Assembly: GCF_039023475.1 (NCBI RefSeq)
Contig: NZ_JBCHVB010000009.1
Span: 1 to 64,000 of the forward strand
Source: Erwinia sp039023475
GTDB lineage: Bacteria; Pseudomonadota; Gammaproteobacteria; Enterobacterales; Enterobacteriaceae
Direction of reading: 5' to 3'
Length of the DNA stretch: 64,000 nucleotides
Part shown: positions 53,620-62,255 of the stretch, one piece after another
Layout of the letters: each line of letters opens with the position of its first letter
Position numbering within the stretch: position 1 is the stretch's first letter
Position numbers and translations under genes: made by a program
The notes under the pieces: model-generated
Told to the model about the DNA's origin: nothing
Database searches by the model: none
The model's input: the letters and a program-made list of their open reading frames with translations, nothing else

Positions 53620-54540
53620 CTACAGGCCGCGCCTGCGTACCTTCAGCATTTTGCGCTTGTAGCTCATTCTGACTTTACCGTTCAGCAGAAACCCCAGCAG
53701 GCTGACCCCACGGATACGCGCCAGCAGGTCGCGGCCTTCTGGCGTTCCCCGCAGCTGGCTATGATAACGGTTTGCCACGTCCAGCCAGTGGCAGGTGATC
53801 AGGGCCTGATAGCGCGCAGGGAGAACGACATCAAGGTTTCGCGTGGCGGCGATCAGGCAGGCGATTTTATCGTCATTGATAACCGAAGAAAGGCTCTGCT
53901 GATGCTTACGGTAAAGATAAAACCCCGCCCGGCAGAAGAGCGTTTTCTCGCTCTGGGTGAGCATCTGCGGAAAAAGCCAGGTATCTTCATAACAGATAAA
54001 GTCAGGAAAGGCGTGCTGCTGAAAGAGCCGGCGTGAGAAAAACTGCCCGATAAAATGGGCCTGATAGTCGCGATGGATCAGAAAGCGCTCAATAGCATCG
54101 TGGCGGGTCAGCGTCTCCGGACTGGCGGCCTGCCATTGGGGAGTGGCGCTCCCGGCGCGCACTTCGATAATTTTGCTGAGCAGAATATCAGGCTTCTCCT
54201 GCGCCAGAACGGCCAGCCGATCGTGCAAGGCGCCGGGCAGCAGGGTATCATCCCCATCCACCATCAGAATATAGTCACCTTTTGCCAGCTCTACCGCACG
54301 GTTGCGGACTTTGCCGACATTACGAAAATCCGTATTGCCAGAACGGATCTGCGGCAGCCTCGCGGCATACGCTTCAATGACAGCCTGAGTTCCGTCCGTG
54401 GAGGCATCGTTGATGATGATAATCTCTGCTTTGTCCAGCGAGCTGCCCAGAGAGGCGATAATACTGTCGAGCGTACCGGCGAGATACTCCTCACAGTTAT
54501 GCGCGGCGATTAACACACTTAGCAAACAGGATGCGTTCAT
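53620..54540 (-). CDS. GT2 family glycosyltransferase downstream of waaC
   Basis: A GT-A enzyme of 306 residues from the ATG at 54540, which shares one base with the waaC stop (TAATG). Motifs: LSVLIAAHNCEEYL, IINDASTDGT, NVGKVRNRAVELA and MVDGDDTLLPG (metal site). It occupies the place where many enterobacteria have the O-antigen ligase waaL, but it is not a ligase: no chain of membrane segments is present. Specificity is unknown. Confidence 0.87.
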   Translation of the reverse strand: MNASCLLSVLIAAHNCEEYLAGTLDSIIASLGSSLDKAEIIIINDASTDGTQAVIEAYAARLPQIRSGNTDFRNVGKVRNRAVELAKGDYILMVDGDDTLLPGALHDRLAVLAQEKPDILLSKIIEVRAGSATPQWQAASPETLTRHDAIERFLIHRDYQAHFIGQFFSRRLFQQHAFPDFICYEDTWLFPQMLTQSEKTLFCRAGFYLYRKHQQSLSSVINDDKIACLIAATRNLDVVLPARYQALITCHWLDVANRYHSQLRGTPEGRDLLARIRGVSLLGFLLNGKVRMSYKRKMLKVRRRGL

Positions 54541-55532
54541 TAAGGCTTCGGGCCAGTCGTCACAGTGCCGGTAAGAGGGAGCAGTTTCTCCATCACGTTT
54601 TGCGCAGAGATATCCGCCATGTTGTTTCCCTGAGCAGGGCGCAGCACCCACTGATTTTTGCCGTAGCCGCCAATCAGGCCGGGATCGGTAGGGCCATAAA
54701 GCGTGATGTTCGGACGATCCAGCGCCGCAGTCAGGTGGCTGAGGCCGGTATCCACTGACACGACGGCACGGGCACCGGCCAGCGTCCGGGCGACCTGCTC
54801 CAGCGTCAGTTTAGGCAGAACCCCGGCGTGCTCAAATCCTTCCGCCAGGCGCAGGGCACGCTGGTGCTCATGTTCGGCACCCCAGGGAAGCTTAATCTTC
54901 ATGCCCGTCCCGCTCAGCAGCCCGATCAGTTCGCGCCAGTGGCTTTCCGGCCAGTGCTTGGCGTCCCGGGTGGTGGCATGCAGGAAGACCAGATAACTGC
55001 CGGCATCCGCAGGCGGCGCCGCGAGGAAATGTTGCGCAATCGCGTAATCGCCTTCGCTTTCCGGCAGCGCGTAACCGAGGCTTTTGGCGAACAGTTCGCG
55101 CGTGCGCTGTACGGCGTGCTGCTTTTTATCGATTTCATGGCGGGTGTCATACCACCAGCTGGCGAAGGGTTCTCTGGCGCTGCGGCTGTCCTGCCCGTGC
55201 TTAACGCCTTTTGCGATGCGGGTGACCAGCGCGGCGCTTTTGATCAGCCCCTGGGCATCAATGACCACATCATAGTCGCGGGACTGCACCTCCCGCTTAA
55301 ACAGAAAACGTTCTTCCCTGACCTGACTGCCGAACCAGTGCTTGCGCCAGCGGCGGATAGCGACCGGAATGACGCGGTCAACGGCAGGATGCCAGGCGGG
55401 GATTTGCGCAAAACCCTCTTCCACCACCCAGTCGAAGCGGATCCCCGGGATGGCCGCCATGGCGTCCGTCAGGGCAGGGAGCGTGTGAAGTACGTCCCCC
55501 ATTGAGGACGTTTTAACAATCAGGACCTGCAT
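54540..55532 (-). CDS. waaC: LPS heptosyltransferase I WaaC
   Basis: Adds the first heptose to Kdo2-lipid A. The 330-residue GT9 protein starts MQVLIVKTSSMGDVLHTLPAL, the classical WaaC N-terminus, with FDWVVEEGFAQIP and the ADP-heptose site VSVDTGLSHLTAAL. It overlaps waaF by 13 bases and the following glycosyltransferase by one base. Extended C-terminus by about ten residues against E. coli. Confidence 0.97.
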   Translation of the reverse strand: MQVLIVKTSSMGDVLHTLPALTDAMAAIPGIRFDWVVEEGFAQIPAWHPAVDRVIPVAIRRWRKHWFGSQVREERFLFKREVQSRDYDVVIDAQGLIKSAALVTRIAKGVKHGQDSRSAREPFASWWYDTRHEIDKKQHAVQRTRELFAKSLGYALPESEGDYAIAQHFLAAPPADAGSYLVFLHATTRDAKHWPESHWRELIGLLSGTGMKIKLPWGAEHEHQRALRLAEGFEHAGVLPKLTLEQVARTLAGARAVVSVDTGLSHLTAALDRPNITLYGPTDPGLIGGYGKNQWVLRPAQGNNMADISAQNVMEKLLPLTGTVTTGPKP

Positions 55533-56581
55533 TCAGTCTCCTGGCTTATTTCCAGCAGGGCGTCCAGTTCAGCGATAACGCGTTCTGGTGTGATGTCGAT
55601 CAGGCTCTGATGATAACCCTCTTCAGCATCCCCTTTACGGACTTTGTGATAGCCGGTGATCAGACGGACCACGCGGGCTTTTTCGGAGAGCGGCGGGGTG
55701 AAATCCGGGCTGCTTGGTCCATACAGCGCGACCAGCGGGCGATCGAGCGCGGCGGCAATATGCATCAGCCCCGAATCGTTGCTGATCACGGCGCGACAGT
55801 GAGCCAGCAGGATCACCGCCTGCTCAAGCTGCGTTTCACCGGCCAGGTTGCGGCAGTGCGCGCGGGAATGCGGTTGCAGGCTTTGCAGGATCTGCTCACC
55901 GGTTTCTTTATCTTTCGCGGAGCCAAAGAGAGCGACCTGATAGCCTTCATCGATCAGCTTCTGCGCAAGGGCCGCATAGTGATAGTGTGGCCAGCGCTTG
56001 GCCGGGCCAAACTCGGCGCCCGGACAGAATCCCACCAGGGGCCTTGCTGCCGACAGGCCAAATTCGCTGGCGGTGGCGGTTTTCTCCGCTTCCGCCACCT
56101 GAAGTCTGGGCCAGAGCAGCGGCTGAGGCAGATCGGCTGCGCTGTTGATCTGCGCCTTGTCATACGCCAGCGCCACGTAGCGTTCAACCATCAGGGGAAA
56201 CGCGGCTTTATCCAGCACCCGGACATCATTCAGCAGGCCATAACGCATCTCGCCCCGCCAGCCGGTACGCGTGCGGATATCGGCGAAGAAAGGCACGAGC
56301 GCGGATTTAAACGAATTGGGCAGCACGTAGGCCCGATCATAGCCCCGCTCGCGAAGCGCTTTTCCCAGCCGGCGACGTTCGCCCAGCGCAAGCGCGCCAT
56401 GCCCCAGCGGCATCGACAGCGCGTCGTTAACCTCAGGCATCCGCGAGAGAAGAGGACGGCACCACGCGGGCGCCATCACGTCAATTACGGCGTCAGGATG
56501 GTCGGCCTTCAGCGTGCGATAGAGGCTTTGCGACATCATCATATCGCCGACCCAGGAGGGGCCGATTACCAGAATTTTCAT
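55520..56581 (-). CDS. waaF: LPS heptosyltransferase II WaaF
   Basis: Adds heptose II to heptose I of the inner core. The 353-residue GT9 protein opens MKILVIGPSWVGDMMMSQSL and carries FCPGAEFGPAKRWP and ISNDSGLMHIAAALDRP. It lies 15 bases after hldD and overlaps waaC, the hldD-waaF-waaC order of all enterobacteria. Confidence 0.98.
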   Translation of the reverse strand: MKILVIGPSWVGDMMMSQSLYRTLKADHPDAVIDVMAPAWCRPLLSRMPEVNDALSMPLGHGALALGERRRLGKALRERGYDRAYVLPNSFKSALVPFFADIRTRTGWRGEMRYGLLNDVRVLDKAAFPLMVERYVALAYDKAQINSAADLPQPLLWPRLQVAEAEKTATASEFGLSAARPLVGFCPGAEFGPAKRWPHYHYAALAQKLIDEGYQVALFGSAKDKETGEQILQSLQPHSRAHCRNLAGETQLEQAVILLAHCRAVISNDSGLMHIAAALDRPLVALYGPSSPDFTPPLSEKARVVRLITGYHKVRKGDAEEGYHQSLIDITPERVIAELDALLEISQETECRS

Positions 56582-56596
56582 CGCCGGTCCGTCCCG

Positions 56597-57529
56597 TTAT
56601 GCCTTGCGGTTAAGCCAGGCCATGTAGTCAGCCACCCCTTCGGCCACGGTTTTAAACGGCTTGTCGTAGCCCGCCGCGCGCAGTTTAGTCAGGTCGGCAA
56701 GGGTGTAAGCCTGATAGCGGCCTTTCAGCTTCTCCGGGAAGGGGATGTACTCAATTTCACCTTTCTGATGATAATTCAGCGCGGCATCCGCCACTTCCTG
56801 GAAAGATTCCGCCCGGCCCGTTCCGCAGTTGAAGATGCCCGATACGCTGTTTTCCCAGAACCACAGGTTGACGGCAGCCACGTCTTCCACGTAAATAAAG
56901 TCGCGCTTGAAGCCGTCGCTGCCTTCGAACAGTTTTGGATTTTCGCCGTTCGTCAGCTGGGTGTTCAGATGAAACGCAACGCTCGCCATGCTGCCTTTAT
57001 GTCCTTCACGCGGGCCATAAACGTTAAAATAGCGGAAGCCACAAATCTGCGACTGCGCTTCAGGCAGGACCTCACGCACATAATGGTCAAACAGCATTTT
57101 GGAGTAGCCGTAGACGTTCAGCGGCTCCTCGAACTGGCGCTCTTCGATAAAGTTATCGTTACGGCCGCCGTAGGTGGCTGCTGAGGAGGCATACAGGAAG
57201 GGGATCTGGTGATCCAGGCAGTAATGAAGCAGCTCCTTGGAGTACTGATAATTATTGTCCATCATGTACTTGCCGTCCCATTCGGTCGTGGAAGAGCAGG
57301 CACCTTCATGGAACACCGCCTCCACGTCGCCAAAGTCTTCATCGGCGAGAATGGCGATCTGGAAATCTTCCTTATCCATATAATCGGCAATATCCAGATC
57401 GGCCAAGTTGGTGAACTTGGTGCCATCTTTCAGGTTGTCGACCACCAGAATGTCTTTATGGCCTTTATCATTCAACGCCTTAATAATGTTGCTGCCAATA
57501 AATCCCGCGCCGCCAGTGACGATAATCAT
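56597..57529 (-). CDS. hldD: ADP-L-glycero-D-manno-heptose 6-epimerase
   Basis: Epimerises ADP-D,D-heptose to ADP-L,D-heptose, the donor for WaaC/F/Q. The 310-residue extended SDR protein has the NADP-binding TGGAGFIGSN (residues 5-14), the catalytic YxxxK in YGYSKMLFD, and the FRYFNVYGPREGHKG signature. First gene of hldD-waaF-waaC; divergent from kbl. Confidence 0.98.
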   Translation of the reverse strand: MIIVTGGAGFIGSNIIKALNDKGHKDILVVDNLKDGTKFTNLADLDIADYMDKEDFQIAILADEDFGDVEAVFHEGACSSTTEWDGKYMMDNNYQYSKELLHYCLDHQIPFLYASSAATYGGRNDNFIEERQFEEPLNVYGYSKMLFDHYVREVLPEAQSQICGFRYFNVYGPREGHKGSMASVAFHLNTQLTNGENPKLFEGSDGFKRDFIYVEDVAAVNLWFWENSVSGIFNCGTGRAESFQEVADAALNYHQKGEIEYIPFPEKLKGRYQAYTLADLTKLRAAGYDKPFKTVAEGVADYMAWLNRKA

Positions 57530-57553
57530 GAGCTTTAACCTTAAAGAGTGAGG

Positions 57554-57572
57554 GTGAAACGGAAAGTTTCAC
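57554..57572 (-). promoter_or_regulatory. Dyad in the hldD leader
   Basis: GTGAAAC-N5-GTTTCAC lies 25 bases upstream of the hldD ATG; with a TATGATAAT-like -10 further upstream on the minus strand (near 57585-57595) it would fall in the 5' leader as a hairpin or be an operator. Otherwise 57530-57760 shows no gene. Confidence 0.35.
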
Positions 57573-57760
57573 GCGCTAATGGCTATTATCATAACATCTC
57601 ATCACGACGCAGACAGCCAGATGACGCCGTAACGGCGGGAGAATGCGCTCTGCTGACGCTAATTATGCTGTGAAACTCACACATCCCGATCGGCTTCCTC
57701 GTTCCTTTCCGTTCCGTTCAGTAAGATGTTTCGCTATTCAGCCCCTTTCGGAGGATAAAA

Positions 57761-58957
57761 ATGCCCTCATCTTTCTATCAACAGCTTTCAACCCAGCTTA
57801 CCGCCCTGCATGACGAGGGCCTGTTTAAAGTGGAGCGGCCCATTACCTCCGCGCAACAGGCCGAACTGACCCTTGAGGGCGGCGGCCAGGCAATTAACTT
57901 TTGCGCCAATAACTACCTTGGACTGGCAAACCACCCCTCGCTGATTTCCGCCGCGAAGGAAGGGCTGGATAGCTACGGCTTCGGCATGGCTTCCGTGCGC
58001 TTTATCTGCGGCACGCAGGAGACGCACAAAACGCTGGAGAACCAGCTGGCGACCTTCCTGGGCATGGAAGATGCCATTCTCTACTCCTCCTGTTTTGATG
58101 CGAACGGCGGACTTTTTGAAACCCTGCTCGGCCCGGAGGACGCGGTTATCTCCGACGCGCTTAACCATGCGTCCATCATTGATGGCGTCAGGCTGTGCAA
58201 GGCGAAGCGCTATCGCTATGCCAATAATGATATGGCTGAACTGGAAGCGCGGCTTACCGAGGCGAAAGACGCGGGTGCGCGGCATATTATGATCGCCACC
58301 GACGGCGTGTTTTCCATGGATGGCGTTATCGCTAATCTGAAAGGCATCTGCGATCTGGCTGACCGCTTCGGTGCCCTGGTTATGGTCGATGACTCGCACG
58401 CGGTGGGTTTTGTCGGTGCGGGCGGACGCGGAACGCATGAATATTGTGACGTGATGGGTCGGGTGGACATTATTACCGGCACGCTGGGTAAAGCGCTGGG
58501 CGGCGCTTCAGGCGGCTATACGGCGGCGCGAAAAGAGGTGGTGGAGTGGCTGCGCCAGCGGTCGCGGCCCTATTTATTCTCCAACTCACTGGCGCCGGCC
58601 ATTGTTTCGGCTTCGCTGCAGGTTCTGGACATGCTGATGGAAGGTGACGGTCTTCGCCAGCGCCTGTGGGAAAACGTGGCGTTCTTCAGAACTGAAATGA
58701 CTAAGGCTGGCTTTACGCTGGCCGGAGCCGATCACGCCATCATCCCGGTGATGTTAGGAGAGGCGAAGCTGGCCCAGGAATTTTCACGTCTTTTGCAGGC
58801 TGAGGGCATCTACGTCACCGGCTTCTTCTATCCGGTGGTACCGCAGGGCCAGGCGCGCATCCGGACGCAAATCTCGGCCAATCACAGCCAGCAGCAGCTG
58901 GAGCGGGCGGTAGACGCCTTTACCCGAATTGGTCAGCAACTGGGTGTTATCGCCTGA
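57761..58957 (+). CDS. kbl: 2-amino-3-ketobutyrate coenzyme A ligase
   Basis: Cleaves 2-amino-3-ketobutyrate with CoA to glycine and acetyl-CoA, the second step of threonine breakdown. The 398-residue PLP enzyme (alpha-oxoamine synthase family) has CANNYLGLANHP, the MVDDSHAVGF PLP-ring region and the PLP-lysine in GTLGKALGGASGG. A GGAGG site precedes the ATG. tdh follows after 11 bases. Confidence 0.98.
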   Translation: MPSSFYQQLSTQLTALHDEGLFKVERPITSAQQAELTLEGGGQAINFCANNYLGLANHPSLISAAKEGLDSYGFGMASVRFICGTQETHKTLENQLATFLGMEDAILYSSCFDANGGLFETLLGPEDAVISDALNHASIIDGVRLCKAKRYRYANNDMAELEARLTEAKDAGARHIMIATDGVFSMDGVIANLKGICDLADRFGALVMVDDSHAVGFVGAGGRGTHEYCDVMGRVDIITGTLGKALGGASGGYTAARKEVVEWLRQRSRPYLFSNSLAPAIVSASLQVLDMLMEGDGLRQRLWENVAFFRTEMTKAGFTLAGADHAIIPVMLGEAKLAQEFSRLLQAEGIYVTGFFYPVVPQGQARIRTQISANHSQQQLERAVDAFTRIGQQLGVIA

Positions 58958-58968
58958 AAGGAGACGTG

Positions 58969-59997
58969 ATGAAAGGGTTAGCAAAACTGCATGCGAAAGA
59001 AGGCATCTGGATGGTGAATGATGCGCCAGTGCCGGAGCCGGGACATAACGATCTGCTGATTAAAATCCGCAAAACCGCCATCTGCGGTACCGATGTGCAT
59101 ATTTATAACTGGGATGAATGGTCACAAAAGACCATTCCTGTGCCGATGATTGTTGGCCATGAATATGTGGGCGAAGTGGTCGCCGTCGGGCAGGAGGTAA
59201 AAGGGTTCAGCATCGGCGATCGCGTTTCCGGCGAGGGGCATATTACCTGCGGGCACTGTCGAAACTGTCGCGCAGGTCGTACCCATCTGTGCCGTAACGC
59301 TATCGGCGTGGGCGTTAACCGTCAGGGCTGCTTCGCCGAATATCTGGTGATCCCCGCGTTCAATGCGTTCCGCATCCCCGATAATATTTCCGATGAGCTG
59401 GCGGCTATCTTCGATCCCTTCGGCAACGCTGTACATACCGCGCTCTCTTTCGATCTGGTGGGGGAAGATGTGCTGATATGCGGCGCCGGACCGATCGGGA
59501 TCATGGCGGCTGCCGTCTGCCGACATGTGGGCGCCCGTCACGTCGTTATCACTGACGTCAACGACTACCGGCTCGATCTGGCGCGCAAGATGGGCGTCAC
59601 GCGGGCAGTCAATGTCAGCCACGAAAAGCTGGATGAGGTGATGCGTGAGTTAGGCATGAGCGAAGGCTTTGACGTGGGGCTTGAGATGTCCGGCGCGCCG
59701 GCCGGCTTTCGCAGCCTGCTCAGCGTGATGAACCACGGCGGACGCATCGCGCTGCTGGGGATCCCACCTTCGGACATGTCGATTGACTGGAATCAGGTTA
59801 TCTTCAAAGGGCTGTTTATCAAGGGAATTTATGGCCGGGAAATGTTTGAGACCTGGTACAAAATGGCGGCGCTGATCCAGTCCGGACTTGACCTCACCCC
59901 CATTATCACTCACCGCTTCGGCATCGATGATTTTCAGCAGGGATTCGATCAGATGCGCTCAGGACAGTCCGGCAAAGTGATTCTGAACTGGGACTGA
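58969..59997 (+). CDS. tdh: L-threonine 3-dehydrogenase
   Basis: Oxidises threonine to 2-amino-3-ketobutyrate with NAD. The 342-residue medium-chain dehydrogenase has the catalytic zinc Cys in AICGTDVHIY, GHEYVGEV, the structural-zinc cluster CGHCRNCRAGRTHLC and the NAD motif GAGPIGIMA. The ATG at 58969, five bases after AAGGAG, is preferred to the GTG one codon earlier. Operon with kbl, as in E. coli. Confidence 0.98.
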   Translation: MKGLAKLHAKEGIWMVNDAPVPEPGHNDLLIKIRKTAICGTDVHIYNWDEWSQKTIPVPMIVGHEYVGEVVAVGQEVKGFSIGDRVSGEGHITCGHCRNCRAGRTHLCRNAIGVGVNRQGCFAEYLVIPAFNAFRIPDNISDELAAIFDPFGNAVHTALSFDLVGEDVLICGAGPIGIMAAAVCRHVGARHVVITDVNDYRLDLARKMGVTRAVNVSHEKLDEVMRELGMSEGFDVGLEMSGAPAGFRSLLSVMNHGGRIALLGIPPSDMSIDWNQVIFKGLFIKGIYGREMFETWYKMAALIQSGLDLTPIITHRFGIDDFQQGFDQMRSGQSGKVILNWD

Positions 59998-60007
59998 GTC
60001 ATCGGGG

Positions 60008-60040
60008 TCGGTGGCCGCAGACAGGCAGGCCACCGATCCT
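60008..60040. terminator. Hairpin between convergent tdh and the next gene
   Basis: TCGGTGGCC (60008-60016) pairs perfectly with GGCCACCGA (60028-60036) around an 11-base loop; the tail is only moderately T-rich (TCCTTCTCC). Probably a transcription end for tdh. Confidence 0.6.
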
Positions 60041-60052
60041 TCTCCAGCCAGT

Positions 60053-60961
60053 TTACTTCTGCTTTTCCGCATCCGTCAGATAGCGGACTTTACGGGTGTA
60101 GTCCTGACCTTCGAACGTTAACGGCGTCGCGGCAGATTCGAGATATTTCTGCCATTCCGACAGCGGGAAACCGCCGTGGGCGCCGACCACCTCTTCCGGA
60201 ATAACGGCGGTGCTGCCGCCGATTTTCTTCGATACCGGCCAGTTCATCCAGTCGCCCAGGTTGACCGTTTTGATATCCAGCAGATCCAGCAGCGCAGCCA
60301 GCGGCAGCTGATCGGTCGGCGGCTGGGAATCGTCCATCAGCTCCCAGGTATCCTGAAACAGCGTCAGCCACAGCGGGCAAATGCGCTTCCAGGTCTGGCG
60401 CGTCGCCGCCAGAAAGGCACCGTTAACGTGATCGACGATAAAGGGGCGTACGCTGTTGCGGTAATAGGCTGGACGATTCTGTTCCGGGGCATTCATCAGC
60501 TTGGCGATCATTTTTCCCTGGCGGAAGCTGGAGTAAATATGGCCGTCATGCATCCGGATTTCCGGCATTTTCAGGAGATTCAGGTCGGAATCGATCATCA
60601 AAATCCCTTCCGTCTTCGCCTGTAACGGCGCCTGAAGCTTAATCAGCCGGCTGCGGTAAATCTGTTTATAACGGTAATTTTCTTCGCGGAAAGGCACTAC
60701 CAGCGTGACGACGCGGGTTTTAGCGGGCAGCTCGCCAAATTCCTCAGCAGACCGGTCGCTGACAATGACGATCTCCTCTGCGCCAGGCGCAAAGCGGGCA
60801 GCAAACAGCGCGCTGAGCTTCGCTTCCTCAATGAAATCCACGCCCGTACAGGGAATAACAACTGAGGTGACCGGAACTTCCCCCTGAACGTCTCTGTTCT
60901 GGTAGGCGATATTGTGACGGGCACGAATGTGCCGGTACTGAGCATTCAAAAATTCAAACAT
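60053..60961 (-). CDS. Putative GT-A-fold glycosyltransferase, unrecognised family
   Basis: A protein of 302 residues (from the ATG at 60961, which overlaps the upstream stop by eight bases; ATGs at 60976 and 60985 are alternatives). It has features of nucleotide-sugar-binding GT-A folds: VTSVVIPCTGVDF, VIVSDRSAEEF, and MIDSDLNLLK with a DxD-like motif. I cannot assign it to a named enzyme. It is in an operon with a GT4 gene, inserted between tdh and yibQ, where E. coli has no gene, so a surface-polysaccharide role is likely. Confidence 0.72.
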   Translation of the reverse strand: MFEFLNAQYRHIRARHNIAYQNRDVQGEVPVTSVVIPCTGVDFIEEAKLSALFAARFAPGAEEIVIVSDRSAEEFGELPAKTRVVTLVVPFREENYRYKQIYRSRLIKLQAPLQAKTEGILMIDSDLNLLKMPEIRMHDGHIYSSFRQGKMIAKLMNAPEQNRPAYYRNSVRPFIVDHVNGAFLAATRQTWKRICPLWLTLFQDTWELMDDSQPPTDQLPLAALLDLLDIKTVNLGDWMNWPVSKKIGGSTAVIPEEVVGAHGGFPLSEWQKYLESAATPLTFEGQDYTRKVRYLTDAEKQK

Positions 60962-62189
60962 GCGAGGGTTTTCCATGATCCGCATTTTTCAAAATGAGTT
61001 CCACGCCAGAGACATAATGCTCAATGGCGTAGTGCTGTTTCACGCTGGCATTGGCCTGCTGAAGGAGCTGCGTGCGCTTACCGGCGTCAAGCCAGAGCGT
61101 TTTCATCTGTTCAAACAGGGTCTGCGTATCGCCATAGTCGAACAGCAGGCCGGTTTTGTTATGTTCGATCAGCTCAGCGGTGCCGGTGACGCGTGAGCCT
61201 ATCACCGCCGTCTTTAACAGCATAGCTTCCAGCACGACGCGGGGTAACCCTTCACTTTTCGAGGCCAGAATAAAAACGTCAAACGCGGCGAGGTAATCCA
61301 GTGCGTTATTGCGAAAGCCAGTGAATACTATGCGATCCTGAAGGCCAGCTTGTTCCGCCTGGCGTTGCAGTGATGAAAGTTCCGGCCCTTCGCCCAGGAT
61401 GATCATCTGCCAGCGGGCAGCCGGGAAAGCGGCGGCAAACTTTTCCAGCGCCGCCAGAATGTGGTGATTCGACTTTCTGAGGCTGAGCGAGCCGATACTG
61501 CCAAATACAAAGGTATCGTCATCCACGTCCAGCAGCTGATGTCGCATCGCCTGGCGGTCTGGCAGCGGCTGCCAGATATCAATAGCGTTAAAGACCGTAA
61601 AGCATTTCTCCGCCGTGACGCCGCTTTTCAGTAACTTATCCCGTACGCCATTGGATACCGCGATCACGGCATCGACGCGCCCGTTCACCATCGTCACCAG
61701 CTCACGACTGAGCACCGGCTCAATCCGGCAGTGCTGAATCAGCGTGACGGGCAGCGTGTCGACGGCAAGATAGCCTTCCGCGTTCGATCCCGGCTGGTTA
61801 TTCATATAGAGCACCCCGAACTGCTGTGAGGTCAGAATCGCTCTGATTTTGCGGGCGTTGGGCCGGATGCGCCAGAGCGTATCAACGCGCCGGGTAACGC
61901 TGTGTCGCAGCTTACGGCTGAAAAAGAGCAGCGATCGCAGTAGCTCTTTCGTGATTTTCGCCCAGCGGGGTTGCCTGCGCTGAGGGATAAAAATGACAGG
62001 GATCCCGAGCGCCTCCAGTACCTGACTGATGGATTCGCCCTGACCACGGGTATAGTTGTGGTAAAAACAGCACTGGATATCGAACTGGTTCCGGTCGATG
62101 CGCTTCAGCAGTTCAAGCATGCTGTTGGTGCCGCCGCCCCATTCGTTGCCGGTATCGAGTAAAAGAATTTTTCTATGCTGTTGATCCAT
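60954..62189 (-). CDS. GT4 family glycosyltransferase
   Basis: A 411-residue GT-B enzyme: N-terminal KILLLDTGNEWGGGTNSML (the glycine-rich acceptor-side loop), FGSIGSLSLRKSNHHIL (donor phosphate loop), VFTGFRNNALDYLA and the E-x7-E motif in SKSEGLPRVVLEAMLL. The ATG at 62189 is preferred over the GTG at 62192. Overlaps the next gene by eight bases. The product is unknown; a surface-glycan role is inferred from the nearby LPS cluster. Confidence 0.85.
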   Translation of the reverse strand: MDQQHRKILLLDTGNEWGGGTNSMLELLKRIDRNQFDIQCCFYHNYTRGQGESISQVLEALGIPVIFIPQRRQPRWAKITKELLRSLLFFSRKLRHSVTRRVDTLWRIRPNARKIRAILTSQQFGVLYMNNQPGSNAEGYLAVDTLPVTLIQHCRIEPVLSRELVTMVNGRVDAVIAVSNGVRDKLLKSGVTAEKCFTVFNAIDIWQPLPDRQAMRHQLLDVDDDTFVFGSIGSLSLRKSNHHILAALEKFAAAFPAARWQMIILGEGPELSSLQRQAEQAGLQDRIVFTGFRNNALDYLAAFDVFILASKSEGLPRVVLEAMLLKTAVIGSRVTGTAELIEHNKTGLLFDYGDTQTLFEQMKTLWLDAGKRTQLLQQANASVKQHYAIEHYVSGVELILKNADHGKPSHV

Positions 62190-62255
62190 CACGCCGCTTC
62201 CGTCCCCGTCAGTCCGGCCCTTCCTGTAGGTGGTTCCGGAAAGGAGGCTGAAAAA

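Noticed and set aside
55610..57184. A 524-codon open frame antisense to waaF and hldD
   Set aside because: The opposite strand carries clearly recognisable WaaF and HldD; the antisense frame spans two genes, has no known domain and reflects high-G+C codon use.
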